From assembly GCA_937892395.1 (NCBI GenBank), contig CALAGJ010000060.1:1-10357 (forward strand): DNA of 10,357 nt, in the 5' to 3' direction. The stretch comes from an uncultured Parafilimonas sp. (GTDB lineage Bacteria; Bacteroidota; Bacteroidia; Chitinophagales; Chitinophagaceae). Below are positions 1 to 6,732 of the stretch, one piece after another (the stretch's first letter is position 1; every line of letters starts with the position of its first letter). The position numbers were made by a program, and so were the translations under genes. Under the pieces are notes generated by a model. It did not search any database, was not told the DNA's origin, and saw only the letters and a program-made list of their open reading frames with translations.

Positions 1-1817
1 ACAAGGCCTATATATGTTTCAGCAGCAGCACAAATTTTATCAGCATGCAGGCTCATTTCACAAGCGCCACCCAATGTTAAACCATGTGGTGCAATAACTA
101 CAGGTATGCTTGAATAACGAACACGCATCATGCTGTTTTGAAACATGCGTATGGCCATATCAAGCTCATCATATTCCTGTTCTATGGCAAACATAAATAT
201 CATACCCACATTTGCACCTGCGCTGAAATTAGCGCCATCATTGGCTATTACGAGACCCTTGAATTTTTCTTCCGCAATGCCAATACTTTTATTCATTGCT
301 TCGAGCACTTCGCTGCCAATACTGTTCATCTTGGTGTTCCATTGCAATGCAACAACATCGTCACCGATATCGTATAACGCTGCATTACTATTCTTCCAGA
401 CAATTTTCTCTTTATAATTATTCAGGATAATAAACGATTCGCCACCCGGCGTTGGTTTGTATGTTTTGGAAGCAACATCATAATACAAACGTTTACCATT
501 CTCCACTTTATAAAATGATTTGTTACCGGCTGCAAGCATTTCTTCCACCCATGCTGCAACAGTATAACCCGCCGCTTTCATCGCTTCAACATTTTTGGCA
601 ACGCCTAATGTATCCCAGCTTTCGAATGCGCCAATCTCCCAACCAAAGCCCGCCATCATTGCATCATCTACACGATAGATCTCATCACTTATTTCAGGAA
701 TGCGATGGGAAATATAAGAGAACAATGCATAATGAAAATGGCGATAGAATTCACCAGCCTTATCCTGTCCTGAAGCCAATGCTTTCAATCTTGTTTTAAG
801 ATCATCAATTGGCTTTGCAGTTTCCAGTGTAGCAAACTTTGGTTTTTTGCGTGGCTCATATTCAAGTGTAGAAAGATTCAGCGTAAGTATTTCCTTTTCT
901 CCTCCTGTGCCTTTTGTTTTTTTGAAAAAGCCTTGACCTGTTTTATCACCCAACCAATTTTGGGCTACCATTTTTTCCAACCAAGCAGGAATAGTAAATA
1001 TCTCTTTGGCTTCATCTTGCGGACAATTATCAGCTACACCTTTTGCTACTTTTACTAATGTGTCTATGCCCACTACATCTGCTGTGCGAAATGTGGCAGA
1101 CTTTGGCCTACCAATGACTGGGCCTGTAAGTGCATCAATTTCATCAATAGATAGACCCAATTTTTCCATTCCATTAAATATGCTCATAATACCAAAAACA
1201 CCTATTCTATTAGCAATAAAAGCAGGAGTGTCTTTTGCATGCACAGTGGTCTTGCCAAGATATAAATCCCCATACTCCATTAGGAAATCAACTACAGCTG
1301 GATCCGTTTCTGCAATGGGAATTATTTCTAACAAACGCAAGTATCGTGGTGGATTAAAAAAATGTGTGCCACAAAAATGTTTTTTAAAATCATCAGACCT
1401 TCCAGTGGCCAGCATGTTAATAGGAATACCAGAAGTATTGGATGTAATTAGTGTGCCTGGTTTGCGATATTTTTCTACTTGTTCAAATACTTGTTGCTTG
1501 ATGTCTAAGCGCTCCACCACCACTTCTATAATCCAGTCGTAGTGGGCTATTTCTTTCATGTTGTCGTCAAAATTTCCGGTGGAAATACGCTTCACCACAG
1601 TACTATCATACACCGGAGATGGATTAGATTTGATAGCGGCTGCCAATGCCTCATTGACTATTTTATTTTTTACAGCAAGCGGTGCATCGACAGGGGTGTC
1701 TTTTGGAACAATATCCAATAACAATACTTGCACACCTACACCTGCAAAATGGCAGGCAATACGGCTGCCCATTACTCCACTACCTAATACAGCTACTTTA
1801 CGAATTGTTCTTTTCAT
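1..1817 (-). CDS. fadN: FadN-type 3-hydroxyacyl-CoA dehydrogenase / enoyl-CoA hydratase fusion, 3' end cut off by the window
   Basis: This enzyme hydrates trans-2-enoyl-CoA and oxidises L-3-hydroxyacyl-CoA with NAD+ in cytoplasmic fatty-acid beta-oxidation. Translation of the complement from ATG 1817-1815 gives 605 residues with no stop. Seen: a Rossmann nucleotide loop GSGVMG (12-17) with an acidic residue after the second strand (LLLD, D35); TSNTSG (125-130); HFFNPP with the catalytic-type His152; E164 in LLEIIP; and AFIANRIG (199-206). A C-terminal dehydrogenase-like region spans about 195-430. The crotonase part starts near 485, with an oxyanion-hole segment NFSAGAN (530-536) and GGACEM (583-588), whose E587 matches the first catalytic Glu of crotonases. 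The second catalytic Glu and the C terminus, about 190 residues by family length, lie outside. The order dehydrogenase-then-hydratase is that of FadN and is opposite to E. coli FadB/FadJ. A thiolase gene (fadA type) often follows such genes but would be beyond the left edge. There is no Shine-Dalgarno, and a candidate promoter lies just upstream. Confidence 0.93.
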   Translation of the reverse strand, partial: MKRTIRKVAVLGSGVMGSRIACHFAGVGVQVLLLDIVPKDTPVDAPLAVKNKIVNEALAAAIKSNPSPVYDSTVVKRISTGNFDDNMKEIAHYDWIIEVVVERLDIKQQVFEQVEKYRKPGTLITSNTSGIPINMLATGRSDDFKKHFCGTHFFNPPRYLRLLEIIPIAETDPAVVDFLMEYGDLYLGKTTVHAKDTPAFIANRIGVFGIMSIFNGMEKLGLSIDEIDALTGPVIGRPKSATFRTADVVGIDTLVKVAKGVADNCPQDEAKEIFTIPAWLEKMVAQNWLGDKTGQGFFKKTKGTGGEKEILTLNLSTLEYEPRKKPKFATLETAKPIDDLKTRLKALASGQDKAGEFYRHFHYALFSYISHRIPEISDEIYRVDDAMMAGFGWEIGAFESWDTLGVAKNVEAMKAAGYTVAAWVEEMLAAGNKSFYKVENGKRLYYDVASKTYKPTPGGESFIILNNYKEKIVWKNSNAALYDIGDDVVALQWNTKMNSIGSEVLEAMNKSIGIAEEKFKGLVIANDGANFSAGANVGMIFMFAIEQEYDELDMAIRMFQNSMMRVRYSSIPVVIAPHGLTLGGACEMSLHADKICAAAETYIGL

Positions 1818-1834
1818 AATATTTTAAAGAGGGC

Positions 1835-1866
1835 CAAAACTACATAAAAAATAGTTAACTAAGCAA
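1835..1866 (-). promoter_or_regulatory. Candidate Bacteroidota-type promoter for the fadN-like gene
   Basis: On the minus strand TAGTTTTG (1842-1835) fits the Bacteroidota -7 consensus TANNTTTG exactly. TTGC (1866-1863) lies 20 bases upstream and fits the short TTG/TTTG -33 element. The predicted transcript would start near 1828, leaving a leader of roughly 10 bases before the ATG. The match is by eye, and in AT-rich DNA such motifs also occur by chance. Confidence 0.4.
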
Positions 1867-2076
1867 CTAATTTCGGTATTTAGAATATGGTTCTACCACC
1901 ATTTTTGATTTTCAAAATAAGGTTGGAGAGAAGGAAAATGATGTAATACATATATTAAAAACTACATGCGTTATAGTTTAAGCAAGACTATTGCCAGATT
2001 TAATTATTTCTATTTAACTTTAATTTTGTTTTGTGCATTAATGAAGCAGGCTCTTTATAGTTTAGATATGTGTTTC

Positions 2077-2095
2077 GCTTCGTTTCACTCGCAAT
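2077..2095. repeat. Degenerate intergenic repeat, copy 1
   Basis: GCTTCGTTTCACTCGCAAT matches the stretch at 2194-2212 at 17 of 19 positions in the same orientation, 117 bases apart. The GCTTCG...CGCAAT core resembles short REP-like intergenic repeats that occur in many copies in some bacterial genomes. That resemblance is from memory and was not tested here. Confidence 0.45.
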
Positions 2096-2193
2096 TATGG
2101 GCTATTCGTGGGCATTGCCTGTAGAGCCTGTTACGAATTTACTTCGGAAGCCAAACAATTAAACTTTAAATCTTAGACCCTAAACAATAGTTT

Positions 2194-2212
2194 GCTTCGT
2201 TTCTCACGCAAT
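2194..2212. repeat. Degenerate intergenic repeat, copy 2
   Basis: GCTTCGTTTCTCACGCAAT is the second copy of the repeat at 2077-2095, differing at two positions (A/T and T/A in the middle). The similarity fades quickly on both sides, so this looks like a short dispersed element and not a duplication of a longer segment. Confidence 0.45.
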
Positions 2213-2483
2213 GGTTGATAGTGCGTTATCATTTCCCGAAGGGTAAAAGAAAAATATTACCCAAGAAAATAATCAAATAGGATGCAGTTTGCTGGATAAA
2301 TTTGAAATAAAGCCCGTCCAAGAAAAATGTTCTGATAAAACAATAAGCAATATCAAAAATATTAAAAGAAATATAGATTTGAAGGCACTTGGCTGCTTAA
2401 TATTTTTATATAAACCGCACTCCCCTATTTTTACCCTGTTGTCATAAATTTTTATTGGCTGAAATATTAAATCAAAATTCATC

Positions 2484-3818
2484 ATGGGTACTATTCAACT
2501 TCACACTGCTATACCTGGACCAAAGAGTAAAGAAATTTTAGAAAGAAGAAAAAATGCTTTGCCTGCGGGGCTTGCTAAATCAACAGATATCTGTGTGGCT
2601 TCAGCTGAGGGGGCTGTGGTTAAGGATGTGGATGGCAATACTTTTCTTGATTTTGCCGGAGGCATTGGCATGATGAATATTGGTCATAGCAATGAAACGG
2701 TAATTAGTGCTGTAAAAAATCAATTGGATAAATACACACATACTTGTACGCTTGTAACCACTATTGAACCCTATATAGAACTAGCGGAGATACTCAATAA
2801 CAGTACACCCGGAAACTTTCCCAAAAAAACACTATTGGCAAACAGTGGTAGTGAAGCTGTAGAAAATGCGGTGAATGCTGCTAAATATTTTACAGGTAGA
2901 AATGCGGTACTTTGTTTTGAAGGGGGCTATCATGGTCGAACCCTGCTTACCCTTAGTCTTACGAGTAAGTATGCCCTTTTTAAAAAAGGGATGGGTAGCA
3001 TGGTCAATGATATTTATAGGATAGCTGCGCCAAATGTATATCGCAAACCAGATAGCATGACCGAGGAGGAATACATTGACTACTGCATAACACAATTAGA
3101 TGTAGCAATGATAGCACAAGTATCTCCAGATGCACTGGCTGCCATCATCATAGAACCTGTGCAAGGTGAGGGTGGTTTTATAACTATACCCAAAAAATAC
3201 TTAGAAAAGATAAGAAGCATTTGCGATGAATATGGCATTGTGATGATAGCGGATGAAATACAGTGTGGGGCCAGCCGTACCGGCAAGTTTTTAGCTATTG
3301 AACATACGGGTGTGGTACCGGATTTGGTATGCATGGCAAAATCGATAGGCGCAGGTTTTCCTATTAGTGCTGTAACAGGACGAGCTACGATTTTAGATGC
3401 CCCCCATCTGGGTGGAGTGGGAGGCACTTATGGAGGTAGCCCTGTAACCTGTGTGGCAGCTATAGAAACAATTAAGATTTTACAAAGTGATGCATTTTAT
3501 AAACGGGTACATGAGGTAGCAGACATACTACAACAGACACTCCTTATATGGAAAGAAAAATATGGTTGCATTGGGGATGTGCGTGGCTTAGGATCTATGC
3601 AACTGATAGAATTTGTAAAAGACAGAAAAACAAAACAGCCCGATATGGAAACCGCTATGGCTGTACTTAAAAAAGCAACATCAGAGGGGTTGATTATGAT
3701 AAGAGCCGGATTATTTAGTAATTGTATCAGACTACTGCCGCCTGTCGTAATTACTAATGATCAACTTGCCGAAGGCCTTGCTGTGCTTGAATCTGCTATA
3801 GCTGCAGCACAACATTAA
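2484..3818 (+). CDS. gabT: Class III PLP aminotransferase, 4-aminobutyrate (GABA) type
   Basis: Transfers the amino group of 4-aminobutyrate to 2-oxoglutarate, giving succinate semialdehyde and glutamate. It is a cytoplasmic PLP enzyme of fold type I. The 444 residues compare with 426 in E. coli GabT. Seen: NSGSEA (120-125, phosphate loop); GGYHGRT (147-153, ring stacking); EPVQGEGG (224-231); ADEIQ with D257 (pyridine nitrogen); AKSIGAGFP with K286 (Schiff-base lysine); GGTY (313-316); and R417 in NCIRLLPP. With an offset of 18, E229, D257 and K286 fall on E. coli Glu211, Asp239 and Lys268, and I61 sits where Ile50 is. The GABA-type substrate pocket therefore appears kept. The post-Asp loop reads IQCGASRTG, so Cys261 and Ser264 replace the more usual Thr/Ser and Gly. 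5-Aminovalerate (DavT-like) or another omega-amino acid remains possible. No succinate-semialdehyde dehydrogenase is adjacent. ATG start, no Shine-Dalgarno; the gene is monocistronic as far as visible. Confidence 0.87.
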   Translation: MGTIQLHTAIPGPKSKEILERRKNALPAGLAKSTDICVASAEGAVVKDVDGNTFLDFAGGIGMMNIGHSNETVISAVKNQLDKYTHTCTLVTTIEPYIELAEILNNSTPGNFPKKTLLANSGSEAVENAVNAAKYFTGRNAVLCFEGGYHGRTLLTLSLTSKYALFKKGMGSMVNDIYRIAAPNVYRKPDSMTEEEYIDYCITQLDVAMIAQVSPDALAAIIIEPVQGEGGFITIPKKYLEKIRSICDEYGIVMIADEIQCGASRTGKFLAIEHTGVVPDLVCMAKSIGAGFPISAVTGRATILDAPHLGGVGGTYGGSPVTCVAAIETIKILQSDAFYKRVHEVADILQQTLLIWKEKYGCIGDVRGLGSMQLIEFVKDRKTKQPDMETAMAVLKKATSEGLIMIRAGLFSNCIRLLPPVVITNDQLAEGLAVLESAIAAAQH

Positions 3819-3839
3819 ATATCTGCTCAACATATTATT

Positions 3840-4670
3840 TTATTGATAGGTATAAATGATGGTACCCAACAAATTGTTTTCTTTACTAAACAATTTTTCC
3901 GTTTGCTTTAGTCCATTTTCGTTGTAGGTATACACCCATGCATTGTAGTTGGTACCCCCAGTTACTGTTTGCCGCATAAGGGCTATACTACCCGTGCTGT
4001 TGTAGTCGAATGTAAAATCAGGTAATAATCGCTGGGCCAATACATTGTAGCGTACAATATCAGATAATTGATTTTGCTCATTGTAGTAATAATAATAGCG
4101 CTCCGCCTCTCTCCCATTGCGCAGCCAAATTTCTTCCATTACTTTTCCTTGCTCCACTTTAAACTGCACATACATGGTGTCTGACCTATCTTTTATACGA
4201 TACATGGCAGCGGGTATGTTTTCAGTGTATGTCCATAGATGCTGCTCAGTGGCTTGAATATTCATGGCTGCATCATCATAAGAAATTTGGATGGATGTGG
4301 GCATATTATTTTGAGCATAGGTGAAAGCTGTGGTCGTCTTCACTTTTGCGGTACTATCAATAGTTTTCTGAAGCAGATTGCCAGTGAAATATTCCCAGGT
4401 ATAGGACTTACCTGCGGCAGGCATTTCAGTAGTAGTATATACCTCTAATCCTTTTTTACGAATTTCCTTTTGATATGAAAATCCTTCAATTAGATCTTGA
4501 TGTTCATTATAACTTTTTGCTGAAATTGTATTGGTATTATTGCTTACTAATAAAGCATGACTACTTGTATTATACTGTTGCAAAATAATATCATTATAAT
4601 AGTATTGAGCTTGAAGCTGTACTGCAATGAAAAAGCATATAAAACACAATATTCTTGACTTTGGATGCAT
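3840..4670 (-). CDS. Exported protein of unknown function with YD/RHS-like beta repeats
   Basis: I do not recognise a named family. I chose ATG 4670-4668 over the upstream ATG at 4709 because it gives a clean signal peptide: a short basic start (MHPKSR), a hydrophobic core LCFICFFIAV, then LQAQ with likely cleavage before Gln22. The longer start would put 13 polar residues in front. The 276-residue product has no Cys after the signal region and so is not a lipoprotein. The mature part is rich in Tyr, Thr and Asn, with recurring strand-turn units: TTAFTYAQNNMP (113-124), YYYYYNEQNQL (192-202), FTFDYNSTGSI (219-229), WVYTYNENGLK (245-255) and a final IIYTYQ. These resemble YD/RHS-type or DUF4595-like sheet repeats and suggest an extended beta structure in the periplasm or at the surface. 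It converges on the aminotransferase (21-base gap, no clear terminator hairpin) and diverges from the DUF3667 gene. Confidence 0.75.
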   Translation of the reverse strand: MHPKSRILCFICFFIAVQLQAQYYYNDIILQQYNTSSHALLVSNNTNTISAKSYNEHQDLIEGFSYQKEIRKKGLEVYTTTEMPAAGKSYTWEYFTGNLLQKTIDSTAKVKTTTAFTYAQNNMPTSIQISYDDAAMNIQATEQHLWTYTENIPAAMYRIKDRSDTMYVQFKVEQGKVMEEIWLRNGREAERYYYYYNEQNQLSDIVRYNVLAQRLLPDFTFDYNSTGSIALMRQTVTGGTNYNAWVYTYNENGLKQTEKLFSKENNLLGTIIYTYQ

Positions 4671-4745
4671 AGAGAAGTACCTATTTGAGGCGCAATGTAA
4701 TAATGCCATTAATATTGCAGCTATTATTCAAAAAAATTCACAAAA

Positions 4746-5960
4746 GTGTCTGCGCATAAGCTTAGAAAAGAAAAAAACTGTTTGAATTGCAATGCAGAAA
4801 TTGTGGGCCGATTTTGTCAGGTATGTGGTCAGGAAAACATAGAGCCAGATGAAAGTTTTTGGCAACTATGCGTGCATTTTATAGCTGATATTTTTCATTA
4901 TGATGGAAAATTTTTTCGCACCATCCGATTTTTGCTTTTTAAGCCGGCTTATGTAACAAAAGAATATATAAGGGGTAGAAGGGCAAGCTATTTACACCCT
5001 ATAAGATTATACATTTTCACATCTGCAGTTTTCTTTATTTTCTTTTTTACTTTTATTGTGAGTGAAGAGGATACAGAAGCCTTTGCTGAAACCACTACGG
5101 AAAAGCAACAACTATCAGAAAAAATTGATTCCATCCAAACTGTTTTATCTGATAGAAGGGAATCCATAAAAGATTCTTCAAAAAGAAAAGTGTTGGAGCA
5201 AACCATTGTGCAGTTTGCTGCTGCATCGGAGCTTTTATCAAAGGATAGTACAACAGATTTAGCAACCATTGATTCACTTATTGATGGTATAAATTGGGCC
5301 GATTGGAATACAGATAGCACAGATATTTCTGACAAAGCTCAAAAAACTAACAGACCAGACTCTTCAAATGATCTGCATTTTAATTTTATGGGTGATGCAG
5401 ATTTACCGCAGACAGTAGAGGCTTACACCAGCGTACAAGCCGCACTACCAAAAGATAAAAGAGATGGCATATTCAGAACATGGTTCAATGAAAAACAGAT
5501 TGAATTAAATGGGGCTTACAGAAAAGATCCAAAAGCATTTTCAAAAAATATTATTGAAGGTTTTTTGCATGCATTACCCAAAATGCTATTCATCAGTTTA
5601 CCCATTGTTGCATTCATTTTTCAACTGATGTATTTAAGGAAAAAACATAAGCATCATCAATATGTATATCATGGCGTGTTTACAATTCATCTATATGTAA
5701 TGATATTTTTAATGTTGCTTTTGATTTATGGATTTAGCAAGCTGGCAGATGTAACGGATTGGTCACTATTTAGTATGATCAGTAAATTATTGTCAGTTTG
5801 TATTTTGTATCACATCTATAAATCCATGCGTAATTTTTATGAACAAAGCAGAAAAAAAACCATTTTAAAGTTTAGTATTGTGCTTATGCTCACTACCGTT
5901 TTATTGTCCATGCTTACGCTGCTGTTTTTTATTAATTCAGCCTTCACATTACATGCATAA
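4746..5960 (+). CDS. DUF3667-type zinc-ribbon integral membrane protein
   Basis: The function is unknown; the layout matches what I know of DUF3667, a family common in Bacteroidota. The 404 residues begin with a zinc ribbon, CLNC (12-15) and CQVCGQ (24-29), so four Cys could bind Zn2+. A conserved-looking stretch follows (about 51-90) with HYDGKFFRTIRF, KPAYVTKEYIRGRR and YLHPIRLYIF, running into TM1 (about 87-106). A polar, Ser/Asp-rich loop of about 170 residues with helical segments (107-277) comes next, then hydrophobic segments near 278-297, 311-330, 340-358 and 375-397. The basic N terminus suggests the ribbon is cytoplasmic and the loop outside. The start is GTG at 4746: an in-frame stop at 4710-4712 and no ATG before the Cys motif leave no better choice. 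It is the first gene of a likely operon; mazG starts 8 bases after its stop. The 75-base region shared with the divergent exported-protein gene should hold both promoters, but no good -33/-7 pair was found. Confidence 0.82.
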   Translation: MSAHKLRKEKNCLNCNAEIVGRFCQVCGQENIEPDESFWQLCVHFIADIFHYDGKFFRTIRFLLFKPAYVTKEYIRGRRASYLHPIRLYIFTSAVFFIFFFTFIVSEEDTEAFAETTTEKQQLSEKIDSIQTVLSDRRESIKDSSKRKVLEQTIVQFAAASELLSKDSTTDLATIDSLIDGINWADWNTDSTDISDKAQKTNRPDSSNDLHFNFMGDADLPQTVEAYTSVQAALPKDKRDGIFRTWFNEKQIELNGAYRKDPKAFSKNIIEGFLHALPKMLFISLPIVAFIFQLMYLRKKHKHHQYVYHGVFTIHLYVMIFLMLLLIYGFSKLADVTDWSLFSMISKLLSVCILYHIYKSMRNFYEQSRKKTILKFSIVLMLTTVLLSMLTLLFFINSAFTLHA

Positions 5961-5968
5961 ATTTGCTT

Positions 5969-6730
5969 ATGAGCCAATCATTTGATCGATTACTACAAGT
6001 TATGGATGAACTAAGGGAGCAATGCCCATGGGATAAAAAGCAAACGATACACAGTCTGCGTACTTTAACTATTGAAGAAATGTATGAACTGGCAGATGCT
6101 GTAACAGATGAAAACTGGCAAGGTATCAAAGAAGAATTAGGAGACTTGCTTTTACACATTGTGTTTTATGCTCGAATAGGTAGAGAGCAAAATGCTTTTA
6201 CGATGGATGAAATCATACATGCGCTTTGTGATAAATTAATAGAACGCCATCCACATATTTATGGAAACGTAACTGTACACAATGAAGAGGATGTAAAAAG
6301 AAATTGGGAACAGATTAAAATAAAAAATTCAAATAGATCAGTATTGAGTGGTGTACCAGTAAGCCTTCCTGCATTGGTAAAAGCGACGAGGATACAAGAA
6401 AAGTGTAAACAAGTTGGCTTTGAATGGGAACACAAAGCGGATGTATGGAAAAAAGTACAGGAAGAGTTAGCCGAACTTCAGGAAGCCGTGCAGCAGGATG
6501 ACAAGCTGGCTATGGAAGAAGAATTGGGCGATGTGTTTTTTAGTCTTGCCAACTATGCCCGCTTTATACATACTGATGCAGAAACGGCTTTGGAAAAGAC
6601 AAATAAAAAATTCGTGAATCGTTTTAAAGCGATGGAGCTTTTGGCAAAAGATAATGGCAAAACCCTATATGGAATGAGCCTTGAGGAAATGGATGCTTTG
6701 TGGAATGAGGTTAAAAAAATGAAACTGTAG
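5969..6730 (+). CDS. mazG: Nucleoside triphosphate pyrophosphohydrolase MazG
   Basis: Hydrolyses nucleoside triphosphates, including non-canonical ones, to the monophosphate and pyrophosphate; in E. coli it also affects ppGpp levels. Cytoplasmic all-alpha NTP-PPase. The start is ATG 5969; the reading frame opens two codons earlier with a TTG, but MSQSFDRLLQ fits the family start. The 253 residues compare with 263 in E. coli. The tandem MazG layout is intact. Domain 1 has CPWDKKQT (19-26), EEMYE (36-40) and EELGD (55-59). After a linker around 105-135, domain 2 has KATRIQEK (138-145), EELAE (165-169), EEELGD (183-188) and KKFVNRF (213-219). All Mg2+-binding acidic motifs are present in both halves, so domain 2 should be active. 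It lies 8 bases after the DUF3667 gene and 2 bases before the histidine kinase, so it is probably the middle of a co-transcribed set. Seven A's occur just before its stop (6713-6719). Confidence 0.95.
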   Translation: MSQSFDRLLQVMDELREQCPWDKKQTIHSLRTLTIEEMYELADAVTDENWQGIKEELGDLLLHIVFYARIGREQNAFTMDEIIHALCDKLIERHPHIYGNVTVHNEEDVKRNWEQIKIKNSNRSVLSGVPVSLPALVKATRIQEKCKQVGFEWEHKADVWKKVQEELAELQEAVQQDDKLAMEEELGDVFFSLANYARFIHTDAETALEKTNKKFVNRFKAMELLAKDNGKTLYGMSLEEMDALWNEVKKMKL

Positions 6731-6732
6731 TT

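Larger units (their letters stand above)
1867..2483. other. Gene-poor divergent intergenic spacer
   Basis: About 0.6 kb of AT-rich DNA separates the divergent fadN-like and aminotransferase genes. I see no convincing coding region or RNA gene. It holds two copies of a 19-base degenerate repeat, a small AT hairpin at 1903-1917 (TTTTGA, 3-base loop, TCAAAA), and a lone TAGATTTG at 2374-2381. The last matches the -7 consensus on the plus strand but has no TTG element at the right distance. The aminotransferase promoter must lie here or close by, but I could not place it with confidence. Confidence 0.6.

Noticed and set aside
138..1827. Several plus-strand open frames (for example 1006-1542 and 1558-1827).
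   Set aside because: They are antisense to the fadN-like gene, whose minus-strand translation carries clear dehydrogenase and crotonase motifs over the whole stretch.
2097..2162. Short plus-strand frame of 21 codons starting ATG GGC TAT in the spacer.
   Set aside because: It is very short, starts next to a repeat copy, and shows no promoter, no recognisable peptide class and no coding signal. It is probably chance.
2235..2243. CCCGAAGGG mini-hairpin as a possible terminator.
   Set aside because: It has a 3-bp stem with no downstream T run on either strand and no gene ending nearby, so it cannot serve as an intrinsic terminator.
2273..2485. A 70-residue minus-strand frame with one hydrophobic segment (IFLLIFLILLIVL), whose start overlaps the gabT start codon.
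   Set aside because: It lies entirely in AT-rich spacer, where chance Ile/Leu/Phe-rich frames are common. Its first codon overlaps the gabT ATG, and there is no promoter or family resemblance. A conserved orthologue upstream of gabT would revive it.
3819..3839. Possible bidirectional terminator between the convergent genes.
   Set aside because: The 21-base gap has no inverted repeat of useful length, so termination here cannot be supported from sequence.
4671..4709. Upstream ATG extending the exported protein by 13 residues.
   Set aside because: The extension would place polar residues before the signal peptide; the internal ATG at 4670 gives a standard-length signal sequence.
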